Of a DNA stretch of 64,000 nt, positions 33,366 through 42,656 are shown in pieces. The translations under genes and the position numbers were made by a program. This DNA comes from JACJWR01 sp963752505 (GTDB taxonomy: Bacteria; Actinomycetota; Actinomycetes; S36-B12; UBA10799). The notes under the pieces are model-generated. The model was not told where the DNA came from and did not search any database. It saw only the letters and a list, made by a program, of their open reading frames with translations. Location: positions 1 to 64,000 of the forward strand of contig CAVVYM010000010.1 of NCBI GenBank assembly GCA_963752505.1, in the 5' to 3' direction. How positions within the stretch are numbered: position 1 is the first letter of the stretch; every line of letters begins with the position of its first letter.

Positions 33366-34061
33366 GTGGGTGTGGCTGACGTGCTGGTGGTGGAGGACGA
33401 GCGGGATATCCGCGAGTTGTTGCGTCGCTACTTGGAGCGCAGCGGGCACTCCGTGATGACGACCGGTTCGGGCGCACAGGCGTTGCTGGCACTGGCAGAT
33501 CAGCCACCCGACTTGGTGTTGCTCGACCTGGGGCTGCCCGACATCGACGGTTTCGACGTGCTGGCGGCGGCCAACCGTGCCGGAATCGCGGTCATCGCGC
33601 TGACGGCGCGCAGTTCGGTCGAGGATCGCATCGCCGGGCTGTCCCGCGGCGCCGACGACTACGTGGTCAAACCTTTCAGCCCGCAGGAGGTTGTGCTACG
33701 GGTGGCGGCCGTGCTCGGCCGCAACAGGTCCGGGCGGGACGACCAGGTCGGTATCGAATCGTTCGGCGGCGGCAGGCTACGCATCGACGTGGGCCGACAC
33801 CAGGCAACGCTGGACTCCGAGGATCTTGACCTCACTCCTTCGGAATGGGGAATCCTCGTGGCCCTCGCGGCCACGCCGGGTCGGGTCTACTCGCGGACAG
33901 AGCTAGTCAACAGGGCCCGGGGATACGAGTATGCGGGATTCGAACGAACAGTTGATTCGCACGTGAAGAACCTGCGACGCAAACTCGGCGAGGCGGGCCC
34001 CGACGTCGTCGAGACCGTACTGGGTGTCGGCTATCGACTCGGACTCGATCGTGACCGCTGA
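33366..34061 (+). CDS. OmpR-family response regulator
   Basis: A 231-residue DNA-binding response regulator. The receiver domain (about 1-120) has the acidic pair VVEDERD, phosphoacceptor aspartate in LVLLDLGLPDIDGFDVL (about residue 54), ALTARSSVEDRIAGL and KPFSPQE with the conserved lysine. The winged-helix effector (about 135-228) includes LTPSEWGILVALAATPGRVY, FERTVDSHVKNLRRKLGE and VETVLGVGYRL. GTG 33366 is the likely start. The next gene encodes its histidine kinase and overlaps it. Confidence 0.92.
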   Translation: MGVADVLVVEDERDIRELLRRYLERSGHSVMTTGSGAQALLALADQPPDLVLLDLGLPDIDGFDVLAAANRAGIAVIALTARSSVEDRIAGLSRGADDYVVKPFSPQEVVLRVAAVLGRNRSGRDDQVGIESFGGGRLRIDVGRHQATLDSEDLDLTPSEWGILVALAATPGRVYSRTELVNRARGYEYAGFERTVDSHVKNLRRKLGEAGPDVVETVLGVGYRLGLDRDR

Positions 34062-35457
34062 GCGAACGCGTCACCTCGGCCCGCTCGGGCGTCGCCTGCT
34101 GGCGGCGTTTCTCGTGGTGGCGCTGGTGTCGGTCGGACTCGTGGCGGTGGCATCGCTCATCGGCAGCTCGCATGGGATCACGGCTACCCGCGCCGAACAG
34201 CGAGCCGCGGCCGCGAGCACTACCGCAGAAGCGGCGGCACAGGCGTATGCGGCGGCCGGGGGCTGGCAGGATGCCGACCTGAGCCGAGCCGGGGCGATCG
34301 CCTCCGCGGCGGGCGCTCGGTTGGTGATTCGGGATTCGGCGGGCGAGTTTGTGGCTGCGCCGGGACACAGCGAGTCCGCTGCCGATGAAACCGAAGCCGG
34401 CGGTGGCGCGCAGGAGGGGGCCGCCACTGGGGGTGCAGGAGCAGTGTCCGGCCCGAATGCTGTCGTGAGTCCGGTGATCGTCGACGGAGCCGAGGTCGGC
34501 ACGGTTCGCCTTGGATTCGGCCCGGCCCAGGCAGGGTCGGGCCAGCAGATCGCCTGGACCTGGACGGTCGCCGCAGCCATCGTGGCCATGGTGGTGGCCA
34601 CCGCTGCCGCCTGGTTCGTGTCGCTGCGCATCACCGGCCCGCTGACCAGCCTCATGCGCGCCGTACGGGCGTTCGCCGCCGGCAACCGGACCGAACGCGC
34701 CGACAAGAAAGCCACGGCCGCACCGGGCGAACTCGGCGAACTCGCGCGGTCGTTCAACTCGACCGCGGATTCAGTCATGCTCTCCGAGGAGACGCGTCGG
34801 CGTATGGCAGCAGACGTGGCGCACGAGCTGCGCACGCCGTTGGCAGCGCTGCAGGCCGGCCTCGAGGAGCTCAGCGACGGTCTTGTGGATCCGGACCCGC
34901 AGTTGCTCAGCGGGTTGCACGCGCAGTCGCTTCGCCTCGGCCGAATCGTTTCGGATCTCTCCGACCTCACGAACGCCGAAGCCGCCGCGTTGTCCATGAC
35001 CCGTCAACCGGTGGATGTCGGACTCGTCGCCCGCGACGCCGTGACGGTGGCGCAGCCCATGCTCGACGCTGCCGGACTGCAGGTAACCTTCACCGCCGCC
35101 GGTGACTGCTGGGTGAACGGGGATGCCGATCGCCTGCACCAAGCGCTGGCGAACATGCTGAGCAACGCCGCGCGCTATTGCCGGCCACACGATCATGTGT
35201 CCATCAGCGTGATGAGGGATTCCGACGATGTGGTGTTGACGGTGGGCGACAGCGGCCCCGGGATCGCGGCGGGGGACCTCGACTCGGTGTTCGATCGGTT
35301 GTGGCGGGGAACGGCCGATTCCGACAGTGAGGGCCTGGGCATCGGTCTCGCGGTGGTCAAGTCAATCGTGGCAGCCCACGGAGGGACGGTTGGCGTGGAA
35401 TCGACGTCTGGCGAGGGCGCCCGGTTCACCGTTCGCTTGCCTTCGCTGCGGAACTGA
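34051..35457 (+). CDS. Sensor histidine kinase (HAMP, HisKA, HATPase)
   Basis: A 468-residue membrane kinase, partner of the preceding regulator. Membrane segment 1 (about 14-38, LLAAFLVVALVSVGLVAVAS), an extracytoplasmic Ala/Gly-rich sensor region of about 125 residues, membrane segment 2 (WTVAAAIVAMVVATAAAWFV), HAMP (RITGPLTSLMRAVRAFAAGN), H box ADVAHELRTPLAALQ, N box LANMLSNAARYC, G boxes VGDSGPGIAAGDL and GLGIGLAVVKSIVAAHGG. GTG 34051 overlaps the regulator by 11 bases; GTG 34024 in frame is possible too. The sensor region has no recognisable fold and no obvious metal-binding cluster. Confidence 0.9.
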   Translation: MTAERTRHLGPLGRRLLAAFLVVALVSVGLVAVASLIGSSHGITATRAEQRAAAASTTAEAAAQAYAAAGGWQDADLSRAGAIASAAGARLVIRDSAGEFVAAPGHSESAADETEAGGGAQEGAATGGAGAVSGPNAVVSPVIVDGAEVGTVRLGFGPAQAGSGQQIAWTWTVAAAIVAMVVATAAAWFVSLRITGPLTSLMRAVRAFAAGNRTERADKKATAAPGELGELARSFNSTADSVMLSEETRRRMAADVAHELRTPLAALQAGLEELSDGLVDPDPQLLSGLHAQSLRLGRIVSDLSDLTNAEAAALSMTRQPVDVGLVARDAVTVAQPMLDAAGLQVTFTAAGDCWVNGDADRLHQALANMLSNAARYCRPHDHVSISVMRDSDDVVLTVGDSGPGIAAGDLDSVFDRLWRGTADSDSEGLGIGLAVVKSIVAAHGGTVGVESTSGEGARFTVRLPSLRN

Positions 35458-35529
35458 CAGTTCGGAGCGCGTGGGACATGATTGTGAAGCTGTAGCAGCC
35501 AAAGAACCGAAATCCACCCAGGAGGCTTC

Positions 35530-36033
35530 ATGTCCGAACTCATCGTCATCGGCTACGACAACGAGGCAACCGGCCATGAGGCCTATGAGACCGTCATGAA
35601 GCTGAACGAGGACATGGTCGTCCAGCTGGAGGGTCTCGCCATCGTGACCGCGGACGAGAACGGCAGGAACCATGTGGAGACACCTTCGAAGCTTGTGGGG
35701 TCGAGTGCGGCTTTCGGTGCGCTGTGGGGACTGCTCATCGGTGTGCTCTTCTTCGTGCCGGTGTTCGGTCTCGCCCTCGGTGGTGCGATGGGTGCGCTAA
35801 TGGGGAAGATGGGCAAGTCGGGCGTGAACGAGCAGTTCCGCACGCAGGTCAACGACATGATGAAGCCGGGCACTGCCGCCGTTGTGATCATGGCCTCCCA
35901 GATCACCGAGGACAAGTTCGCCGATGCCATGAAGCCCTACGGCGGCACGCTTCTCAAGACCTCACTCTCCACTGAAGACGAGCGGGAACTGGCCCACGAA
36001 CTCGGCGGCGAAGCCGGATCGGACGCCGAGTAG
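35530..36033 (+). CDS. DUF1269 membrane protein
   Basis: A 167-residue protein of the DUF1269 family. It starts SELIVIGYDNEATGHEAYET, followed by KLNEDMVVQLEGLAIVTADE, a glycine-rich hydrophobic hairpin (AAFGALWGLLIGVLFFVPVF and GLALGGAMGALMGKMG, about 58-95) and a C-terminal domain with MKPGTAAVVIMASQ. CAGGAGG precedes the ATG. The family is common in actinobacteria and methanogens and has no assigned function. Confidence 0.82.
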   Translation: MSELIVIGYDNEATGHEAYETVMKLNEDMVVQLEGLAIVTADENGRNHVETPSKLVGSSAAFGALWGLLIGVLFFVPVFGLALGGAMGALMGKMGKSGVNEQFRTQVNDMMKPGTAAVVIMASQITEDKFADAMKPYGGTLLKTSLSTEDERELAHELGGEAGSDAE

Positions 36034-36083
36034 GGCCACCGCAAGCGGCGCCAAGCGCGTCAACGGTTGGCACAATAGCGCGC

Positions 36084-37472
36084 ATGAGTGCAGCGCAGGG
36101 GAGCCCGACCGTGTCCCCGAGCAACCGTTCCTCGCAGCGCCCGCGGGTGGTGATCGTAGGGTCAGGATTTGGCGGGCTCTTCGCCGCCAAGCACCTGCGT
36201 CGGGCGAAGGTCGACGTGACCCTCATCTCGGAGACGCCGAACCACGTATTCCAGCCGCTGCTGTACCAAGTTGCCACCGGCATCCTCTCCGAAGGGCTCA
36301 TCGCTCCGCCGACGCGGGAGATCCTCAAGCGCTTCGACAACACCGAGGTGCTGCTGGGAACCGTGACCGAGATCGATCTGGCGGAGCGGCAAGTGAAGTC
36401 GACTCTGGGTAGCGTTGTGACGGTCACCGGCTATGACTACCTCATCGTTGCGGCCGGAGCCGGATCGAGCTACTTCGGGCACTCCGAGTACGAGTTGTTC
36501 GCGCCGGGGTTGAAGACGCTTGACGATGCCAAGGAATTGCGTGCGCGCATCTTCGGCGCTTTCGAATCGGCCGAACTGCTGGCAGCCGATCAGGATGTCT
36601 CGGAGTGGCTCACCTTCGTGGTTGTGGGGGCGGGCCCCACCGGAGTTGAGATGGCTGGCCAGATTCGGGAGTTGGCTCAGCGAGCGCTCAAGCACAATTT
36701 CCGGCGGATCGACCCCGCCGATGCCCGGGTCATCTTGGTGGATGGTTCCGAGCACGTTCTCGCGCCCTTCGGCGAGGTGCAGGGGGAACGCACCGAGAAG
36801 ACGCTGGAGAAGATGGGGATCGAGGTCAAGCTGGGTGCGATGGTGAACGAGGTCGACGCCGAAGGCGTCACTGTCGCTCACCCCGACGGGTCAAGCGAGC
36901 GGATCCCGGCTCGCTGCAAGATGTGGGCGGCTGGGGTCTCCGCTTCGCCGTTGGCGGCTCAGCTGGCTGATCAGGTAGGTCTGAAAGTGGATCGCTCCGG
37001 TCGGATTCCGGTGAACCCCGATCTCACCCTGCCGGGACATCCGGAGGTCTTCGTGCTCGGGGACATGGCGGCGTTGAACGACTACCCGGGCGTGGCACAG
37101 GTTGCCATGCAGGGTGGGAAGTTCGCGGCCACACGCATCAAGCGCGAGGTCGCCGGCAAGAGGGTGGATCCGGCAGCTGAGTTCCACTACTTCGACAAGG
37201 GGTCTATGGCCACGATCTCGAGATTCCGCGCGGTGGCGAACATCGGCCCGCTGCGGTTGCGAGGCTTCATCGCGTGGCTGCTGTGGCTGTTCGTCCACAT
37301 CATGTTCCTGGTCGGCTTCCACCAACGCGTGACGACGCTGGGACACTGGGCGGTTTCGTTTCTCGGTCGAAGTCGGACGGAACGCACCTTCGTACTCAAC
37401 GACGTCGAACTTGAACACGCTCGACGGCACCCCTCGCCACCGGCCGATTCCAGTGGTGCCGGCACCAGTTGA
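36084..37472 (+). CDS. ndh: Type II NADH:quinone oxidoreductase
   Basis: A 462-residue flavoprotein that feeds electrons from NADH to the quinone pool without proton pumping. Two nucleotide-binding folds are seen: FAD motif RVVIVGSGFGGLFAAKHL (about residue 20) and NADH motif TFVVVGAGPTGVEMAGQIRE (about 175). HVFQPLLYQVATG (quinone/flavin region), VFVLGDMAALND (second FAD motif) and VAMQGGKFAA fit NDH-2. A hydrophobic C-terminal segment (FIAWLLWLFVHIMFLVGF, about 395-415) anchors it to the membrane. No Shine-Dalgarno; CACAAT seven bases before ATG 36084 may be a -10 box. Confidence 0.93.
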   Translation: MSAAQGSPTVSPSNRSSQRPRVVIVGSGFGGLFAAKHLRRAKVDVTLISETPNHVFQPLLYQVATGILSEGLIAPPTREILKRFDNTEVLLGTVTEIDLAERQVKSTLGSVVTVTGYDYLIVAAGAGSSYFGHSEYELFAPGLKTLDDAKELRARIFGAFESAELLAADQDVSEWLTFVVVGAGPTGVEMAGQIRELAQRALKHNFRRIDPADARVILVDGSEHVLAPFGEVQGERTEKTLEKMGIEVKLGAMVNEVDAEGVTVAHPDGSSERIPARCKMWAAGVSASPLAAQLADQVGLKVDRSGRIPVNPDLTLPGHPEVFVLGDMAALNDYPGVAQVAMQGGKFAATRIKREVAGKRVDPAAEFHYFDKGSMATISRFRAVANIGPLRLRGFIAWLLWLFVHIMFLVGFHQRVTTLGHWAVSFLGRSRTERTFVLNDVELEHARRHPSPPADSSGAGTS

Positions 37473-37831
37473 TGCTGGGCCGGCACGTGATGCTGCTCAC
37501 TTGCGCGCCGCGATGATCGTGCCTCGGGGCTTGGCCTGCTAGGGTCAGGCTTACCGTTCGGCCCGTGTCGAACGTGATGGCTCTGCGCACCGTACAGCCC
37601 TGACGCGCTCGTGTTTAGCGTTCGGGCTCAGTGAGATTCGGCGCAGCCAAGGCCTCTGCGGTACTCAGGAGCTACTGATCGCGGCCACCCTCCACTAGGA
37701 ACTTGGATCTGCCCTGCCCGCGTGCCAACAAAGTTCGCGCAGCGGCAGGCGATCAACCACGCAGCGCACCTGCGCGCGTCCCGCCCGGCGGATCCGCACA
37801 AATTCGACTTGCATGATCAAGGAGCACCATC
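37473..37831 (+). promoter_or_regulatory. Long gene-free leader region of the second DEAD-box helicase
   Basis: This 359-base stretch holds no credible ORF on either strand. TAGGGT at 37540-37545 resembles the -10 boxes used elsewhere in the window and would give an untranslated leader of about 280 bases ending in AAGGAGC before ATG 37832. Long leaders on cold-induced helicase genes are known in other bacteria; that this is one is inference. Confidence 0.4.
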
Positions 37832-39028
37832 ATGACCACCACTGTCCAAACTCAATCGACTGCTGACCGACCGCTCGACAACCCGGCCGGCCTACCGATG
37901 TCCGCGCTGGGCTTGCCAGCGGAACTTGTACGTTCCTTGGCGGCGCGCGGCATCACCACCGCCTTCGACATCCAGGCGAACACCATCCCGCCGGCGCTTG
38001 CCGGCCGGGACGTGTGCGGCAAGGCTCCGACCGGCTCGGGGAAGACCCTGGCCTTCGGCATCCCGGTGGTGCAACGTGTGCAGCGCGCCCGTCCCAAGCA
38101 CCCCCGCGCCCTCATCCTGACCCCGACCCGAGAGCTTGCCGCCCAGATTGCCAGTGAGTTGAAACTCCTCATCGGCAACCAGCGCACGTCTGTGGCGACG
38201 TTCTATGGCGGCGTGGGTTTCGGGCCGCAACTCGCCGCCCTGCGCCGCGGCGTCGACATCGCTGTCGCCTGCCCGGGGCGCCTCGCCGACCTCATTCGAC
38301 GCGGCGACGCATCGTTGAGCGACGTCGACATCGTGGTCCTTGACGAGGCTGACCGGATGGCGGATATGGGGTTCCTCCCCGAGGTGCGGCGCCTGCTCAA
38401 CCAGGTGCAACCGGACCGCCAGACGCTGCTCTTCTCCGCCACTCTCGATGGCGCCATCAACGTCCTGGTGCGCGACTACCAGCGCGATCCGTTGCGCTGC
38501 GAGGTGGCGCCCGACCCAGACATCGTGGATCGGACGACCCACACGTTCTTGCCCGTGCGCCGAGACGCGCGCGTTGCGACGGCCGCCGACCTGGTGGCCC
38601 AACATGGCAGTGCCGTGGTGTTCTGTCGCACCAAGCGCGGCGCCGATCGGGTGGCGCGGCAATTGGGCAACGCCGGCGTCTCAGCAGTCGCCATTCACGG
38701 CGGGCGCAGCCAGAACCAGCGCGATCGGGCGCTGGCGAGCTTCGCGCGGGGCTCCGCGCAGGCCCTGGTCGCCACGGACGTTGCCGCCCGTGGCATCCAC
38801 ATCGACGACGTTCAGTGCGTGGTCCACTTCGACATCGCAGGCGACCACAAGGACTACGTGCACCGCTCCGGCCGGACCGGTCGAGCCGGTGCGCCGGGCA
38901 CCGTGGTCTCGCTGGTCACCGATGAGGACACCGCAGCCGTCCGTACGCTGCAGCGTGAACTCGGTCTGGCACCTGCCAGGGCGCCGAAGCCGCGCCGCGG
39001 CAACGCGCCTCGCCGCCGCTCGCGCTAG
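37832..39028 (+). CDS. DEAD-box RNA helicase (RhlE-like)
   Basis: A 398-residue core helicase without the DbpA tail of the protein at 30654. Q motif ITTAFDIQANTIPPALAGRD, Walker A PTGSGKTLAFG, PTRELAAQIA, VVLDEADRMADMGF, LLFSATLDGAIN, VVFCRTKRGADRVARQL, TDVAARGIHIDDVQCVVHFD and HRSGRTGRAGAPGT are all present. The C-terminus is short and basic (RRGNAPRRRSR). AAGGAGC precedes the ATG. Preceded by a long leader, which suggests control by temperature or RNA structure. Confidence 0.92.
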   Translation: MTTTVQTQSTADRPLDNPAGLPMSALGLPAELVRSLAARGITTAFDIQANTIPPALAGRDVCGKAPTGSGKTLAFGIPVVQRVQRARPKHPRALILTPTRELAAQIASELKLLIGNQRTSVATFYGGVGFGPQLAALRRGVDIAVACPGRLADLIRRGDASLSDVDIVVLDEADRMADMGFLPEVRRLLNQVQPDRQTLLFSATLDGAINVLVRDYQRDPLRCEVAPDPDIVDRTTHTFLPVRRDARVATAADLVAQHGSAVVFCRTKRGADRVARQLGNAGVSAVAIHGGRSQNQRDRALASFARGSAQALVATDVAARGIHIDDVQCVVHFDIAGDHKDYVHRSGRTGRAGAPGTVVSLVTDEDTAAVRTLQRELGLAPARAPKPRRGNAPRRRSR

Positions 39029-39066
39029 CCCGCGGAGCGGGCCGACAACCGCCTATGTGGGGCAGG

Positions 39067-40959
39067 ATGGTGACCGTGACCAACGCTGACCTGCTCGCCT
39101 CGCTGCACACCTTGCGCGGTGATCTCGGCCGGGTGCGCCTGCCCCTGCCCGTGGCGGCGGGGTCGGCTGCGGCGGCAGACGTGGTCCTCCTCGTGCACCA
39201 GCTTGACGACTACGTGCTGCCGCGGCTGCGCGACCTCGACGCGCCGCTGCTGGCGGTGGTCGGCGGATCCACCGGGAGTGGTAAATCAACTCTGGTGAAC
39301 GCGCTGATCGGCTACCCGGTGACGACTCCGGGTGTGTTGCGGCCCACCACCCGGTATCCGGTGCTGGTGCACCACCCGGCGGACCAGCATTGGTTCGCCA
39401 ACGATCGCATCCTGCCGCGATTGCCGCGCGTGACCGGTGAACTGGTCGGCACTGTCGGTGCCGACGACACGTCGGGCGTGCGCCTGGTGGCCCAGAGCGA
39501 GTTGCCCGCGGGATTCGCCCTGCTGGATGCGCCCGACCTCGATTCCGTGTCCGGGGCCAACCGCGACCTCGCCGAGTTGCTGATGGCGGCCGCGGATCTC
39601 TGGCTATTCGTCACCACCGCCGCCCGCTACGCCGATGCCGTCCCTTGGCATGCGCTGCGTACCGCGCAGCAGCGCAACACGGCCGTAGTCGTCGTCGTGA
39701 ATCGAGTCCCGGCGGATGCGATCGAAGCCATCAGCGCTCACCTTCAGGCGCTGCTCGCGGCAGAGGGGCTCGCGGACGCGCCGTTGTTCGTGATCCCGGA
39801 GGTTCCCCTGACCGACGGCATGTTGCCGGCCACGGAAATGGCCGGGCTGCATGACTGGCTTTTCGAGCTGGTGGCCGACGCCGCCACCAGGGCGGCGATC
39901 GCGCGGCGCACCGTTGACGGCGCGGTCGGCCACCTGCTTTCACTCATGCCCGGCATCGTGGGCGCGACGCAGGCCCAGATAGACACGCGTGACCGCCTAG
40001 CCGGGGCCGTGCGGGAGCCGTACGCGCGTGCCGTCGAACGCCTGATGGATCTGGCCACGGACGGGACTCTGATGCGAGGCGAGGTGCTGGCCCGTTGGCA
40101 GGAGTTCGTGGGTACCGGCGAAGTCCTCAAGCGGTTGGAGAGTGGTGTCGGTCGGGCACGAGATCGCTTCCGCGCCGCGATGCGCGGGGGGCAGCCTGCA
40201 TCCGATCAGGTCAACGAGGCCATCGAGAGTCGGTTGGCGGTGCTGATCGTCGATGCCGCCCAGGACGCGGCTCGACAGGCCGAAGGCGCCTGGCGGGCCG
40301 ACCCGGCCGGGCACGCTCTGCTCGGTACCGACGACTTGGCCCGGGCCTCGGTGAGCATCACCCAGGAGGCGGCGGATGCGGTGCGCGGTTGGCAGTCCGA
40401 CCTCGTGGACCTCATTCAAGCGGAGGGCGCTGACAAGCGACAGACCGCGCGGATCATGGCGTTCGGAGTGAACGGCACCGCCGTTGCTCTGATGGTGGCG
40501 GTGTTCTCCATGACAGGGGGTCTGACAGGTGCCGAGGTGGGCATTGCCGGTGGCTCCGCCGTGCTCGCGCAGAAGGCGCTAGAGGCGGTCTTCGGTGAAG
40601 ATGCGGTGCGCCGAATGGCCGCCCGCGCCTCAACCTCGCTCGCGGATCGCGTCCAGGTCGTCATGGACACCGAATCCGAGAGGTTCCTTGCCCGGCTCGC
40701 CGCGCTGGAACTGGATGAGCATCTTCCCCACGTCCTGCGGGCGGACACCTCGCAGGTGGGTGCGGCACGAGTCGCCGCCGCGGCCGACGACGCCGGGGCA
40801 ACCGGCCGCCCGAACTCGGATTTCCGGTTGCCGGACGCTGGCGGGCAGGACCAGGTGGACGTCGACGCACAGTCGCCGAGTCCGACCGGCGAAGCGCCCC
40901 ACCGTCCCAGGCCGCGCTGGCGCGAACGCGTCAAGAAGTGGTGGGATCAGTCGTCATGA
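39067..40959 (+). CDS. Dynamin-like/Era-like membrane GTPase, first of a pair
   Basis: A protein of about 630 residues with a large GTPase domain and a helical C-terminal part. G1 is AVVGGSTGSGKSTLVNALIG (about residue 65), G2 threonines are in GVLRPTTRYPVLV, G3 is LLDAPDLDSVSG and G4 is VVVNRVPADA. The helical region has a hydrophobic hairpin at about 455-495 (FGVNGTAVALMVAVFSMTGG, AEVGIAGGSAVLA) fitting membrane insertion, and an acidic/polar tail. Similar pairs of GTPases are conserved in actinobacteria but little studied. Start uncertain: ATG 39055, ATG 39067 and GTG 39070 are in frame; GGGGCAGG lies just before 39067. It overlaps the second GTPase by four bases. Confidence 0.78.
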   Translation: MVTVTNADLLASLHTLRGDLGRVRLPLPVAAGSAAAADVVLLVHQLDDYVLPRLRDLDAPLLAVVGGSTGSGKSTLVNALIGYPVTTPGVLRPTTRYPVLVHHPADQHWFANDRILPRLPRVTGELVGTVGADDTSGVRLVAQSELPAGFALLDAPDLDSVSGANRDLAELLMAAADLWLFVTTAARYADAVPWHALRTAQQRNTAVVVVVNRVPADAIEAISAHLQALLAAEGLADAPLFVIPEVPLTDGMLPATEMAGLHDWLFELVADAATRAAIARRTVDGAVGHLLSLMPGIVGATQAQIDTRDRLAGAVREPYARAVERLMDLATDGTLMRGEVLARWQEFVGTGEVLKRLESGVGRARDRFRAAMRGGQPASDQVNEAIESRLAVLIVDAAQDAARQAEGAWRADPAGHALLGTDDLARASVSITQEAADAVRGWQSDLVDLIQAEGADKRQTARIMAFGVNGTAVALMVAVFSMTGGLTGAEVGIAGGSAVLAQKALEAVFGEDAVRRMAARASTSLADRVQVVMDTESERFLARLAALELDEHLPHVLRADTSQVGAARVAAAADDAGATGRPNSDFRLPDAGGQDQVDVDAQSPSPTGEAPHRPRPRWRERVKKWWDQSS

Positions 40960-42656
40960 CCATGCGGGAACTGCTGGCGAGGCTGCACCTTGGCTCGCCG
41001 GACGCTGAGCGACAGGTCATCGACGAGGCGGAACTCGACCGCCGCATCACGGGGCTCTCCGATGCCGCCACGGCCGCGGCCGGACGGCTGCCAGACGATG
41101 TCGTCGCGCGGGCCACGGCCGTCGTCGAACGGGCGCGAGAACGTCGGCAATTGTCCGACCAGCTGACCGTGGTGGCGCTTGCCGGCTCAACGGGTGCGGG
41201 CAAGTCCACCCTGTTCAACTCCATCGTCGGTGACGACGTGGCGGGGGTGGGCGTGCTGCGGCCAACCACGTCGGAGCCGCAGGCTGCCCTGTGGGAGCTG
41301 TCGACCGCCGCAGATGAGTTGCTGGCGTGGCTGCAGGTAAGCCGTCGTCACCAGGTGCCCGGTCCCGATGTCGACCTCACCGATCTGATTCTGCTTGATC
41401 TGCCGGACCACGATTCCACGCATGCCCATCACCGCGCACAGGTGGATCGGCTCGTGGCCCGAGTGGACCTGATGATCTGGGTGGTGGATCCGCAGAAGTA
41501 TGCGGACGCCCTTGTCCACGATGCCTACCTGTCGAAGTTCGCCCACCATGCCGACGTCACGGTGGTGGTACTCAACCAGGTTGATCGACTCACAGTGGCC
41601 GAGGCGGATGCCTGCCTGCGGGACTTGCGCCGCCTCGTTGACGCGGACGGTCTGCCTACCGCGACCGTGCTGGCCACGTCGATGCTCAGCGGGCAGGGTA
41701 CCGAGCAGTTGGCCGCGGTCATCGCCGATGCCCTCAGCTCGCGGCGGGCCACGCTGTCGCGGCTCAGTGCGGACGTCGCCACCGCCGCCGATGAACTCGA
41801 ACTTTCCGCCGCAGATCCGCAGGGGCGGGTGAGCGCGGCGCCCCCCGCCGACGTCGCAGCGCTAACCGACGCTCTCACCGAGGCAGCCGGGGCGTCTGTC
41901 ATCGGCACCGCCGTGGCGGAATCGCGCAACCGGGCGGCAGCCGGAGCAGTTGGCTGGCCGGTGCTGCGATGGTTGCACCGGTTGCGGCCCGATCCGGTGG
42001 CGCGGCTGCGCTTGGATCGCCCCGGGGTGGATCCGACGATCGTGCGCACATCGATTCCGGCCATGGACCCCGCGGCGGGCGCCCGAGCCCGCAGCGCTGT
42101 GGTGCAGTATGCCGATTCGGCGGCGCAAGGAGCGCCCGCGGCGTGGCTTGCTGCCGCTCGGCAGGTGGCTGACGAGGCTTGCGCGACGCTGCCCGATCGA
42201 CTCGACCAGGCTGTGGCGCGCGCCCCGCTGGTGAATCCACGGCGACCGCGCTGGTGGGCGGCCGTTGGCGCGTTGCAGTGGTTGCTGTTGGCTGTGGCCG
42301 TTCTTGGCGGCGGTTGGCTCCTGGGGTTGGCCGTCCTCGGCTACCTGCAGTTCGACGCTCCCACTGCACCGAAGGTCGAGGGCATCCCGGTGCCGACCCT
42401 GGCACTTGTCGTGGGATTGTTGGGGGGCATCGTGGTCGGGGTCGTCAGTCGCGCTATCGCCCGGGTCGGAGCCCGACGCGCGGCAACTGCGGCTCGGGCG
42501 GCGTTGCGCAGCGAGGTGGCCAGCGTGGCCGCCGAGAGCGTGGTGGCGCCGGTGGGTCGCGAGTTGGCTACGTTGATGGATTTCCGCGCCGGACTGGCGG
42601 CTGCGCGGCAATCGCCTCGCAGCCGCGGGGGCTCAGCTCACGCCACAACGTCGTAG
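40956..42656 (+). CDS. YfjP-type membrane GTPase, second of the pair
   Basis: A 566-residue GTPase encoded in an ATGA overlap with the preceding GTPase, so the two are translationally coupled and probably work together. G1 ALAGSTGAGKSTLFNSIVG (about residue 70), G2 VGVLRPTTSEP, G3 LLDLPDHDSTH, G4 VVLNQVDRLT. A membrane hairpin occupies about 430-490 (LQWLLLAVAVLGGGWLLGLA, LALVVGLLGGIVVGVVSRAI). The C-terminus overlaps the convergent copZ gene by 19 bases. A role in membrane remodelling or division is inference from the dynamin-like architecture. Confidence 0.8.
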   Translation: MTMRELLARLHLGSPDAERQVIDEAELDRRITGLSDAATAAAGRLPDDVVARATAVVERARERRQLSDQLTVVALAGSTGAGKSTLFNSIVGDDVAGVGVLRPTTSEPQAALWELSTAADELLAWLQVSRRHQVPGPDVDLTDLILLDLPDHDSTHAHHRAQVDRLVARVDLMIWVVDPQKYADALVHDAYLSKFAHHADVTVVVLNQVDRLTVAEADACLRDLRRLVDADGLPTATVLATSMLSGQGTEQLAAVIADALSSRRATLSRLSADVATAADELELSAADPQGRVSAAPPADVAALTDALTEAAGASVIGTAVAESRNRAAAGAVGWPVLRWLHRLRPDPVARLRLDRPGVDPTIVRTSIPAMDPAAGARARSAVVQYADSAAQGAPAAWLAAARQVADEACATLPDRLDQAVARAPLVNPRRPRWWAAVGALQWLLLAVAVLGGGWLLGLAVLGYLQFDAPTAPKVEGIPVPTLALVVGLLGGIVVGVVSRAIARVGARRAATAARAALRSEVASVAAESVVAPVGRELATLMDFRAGLAAARQSPRSRGGSAHATTS

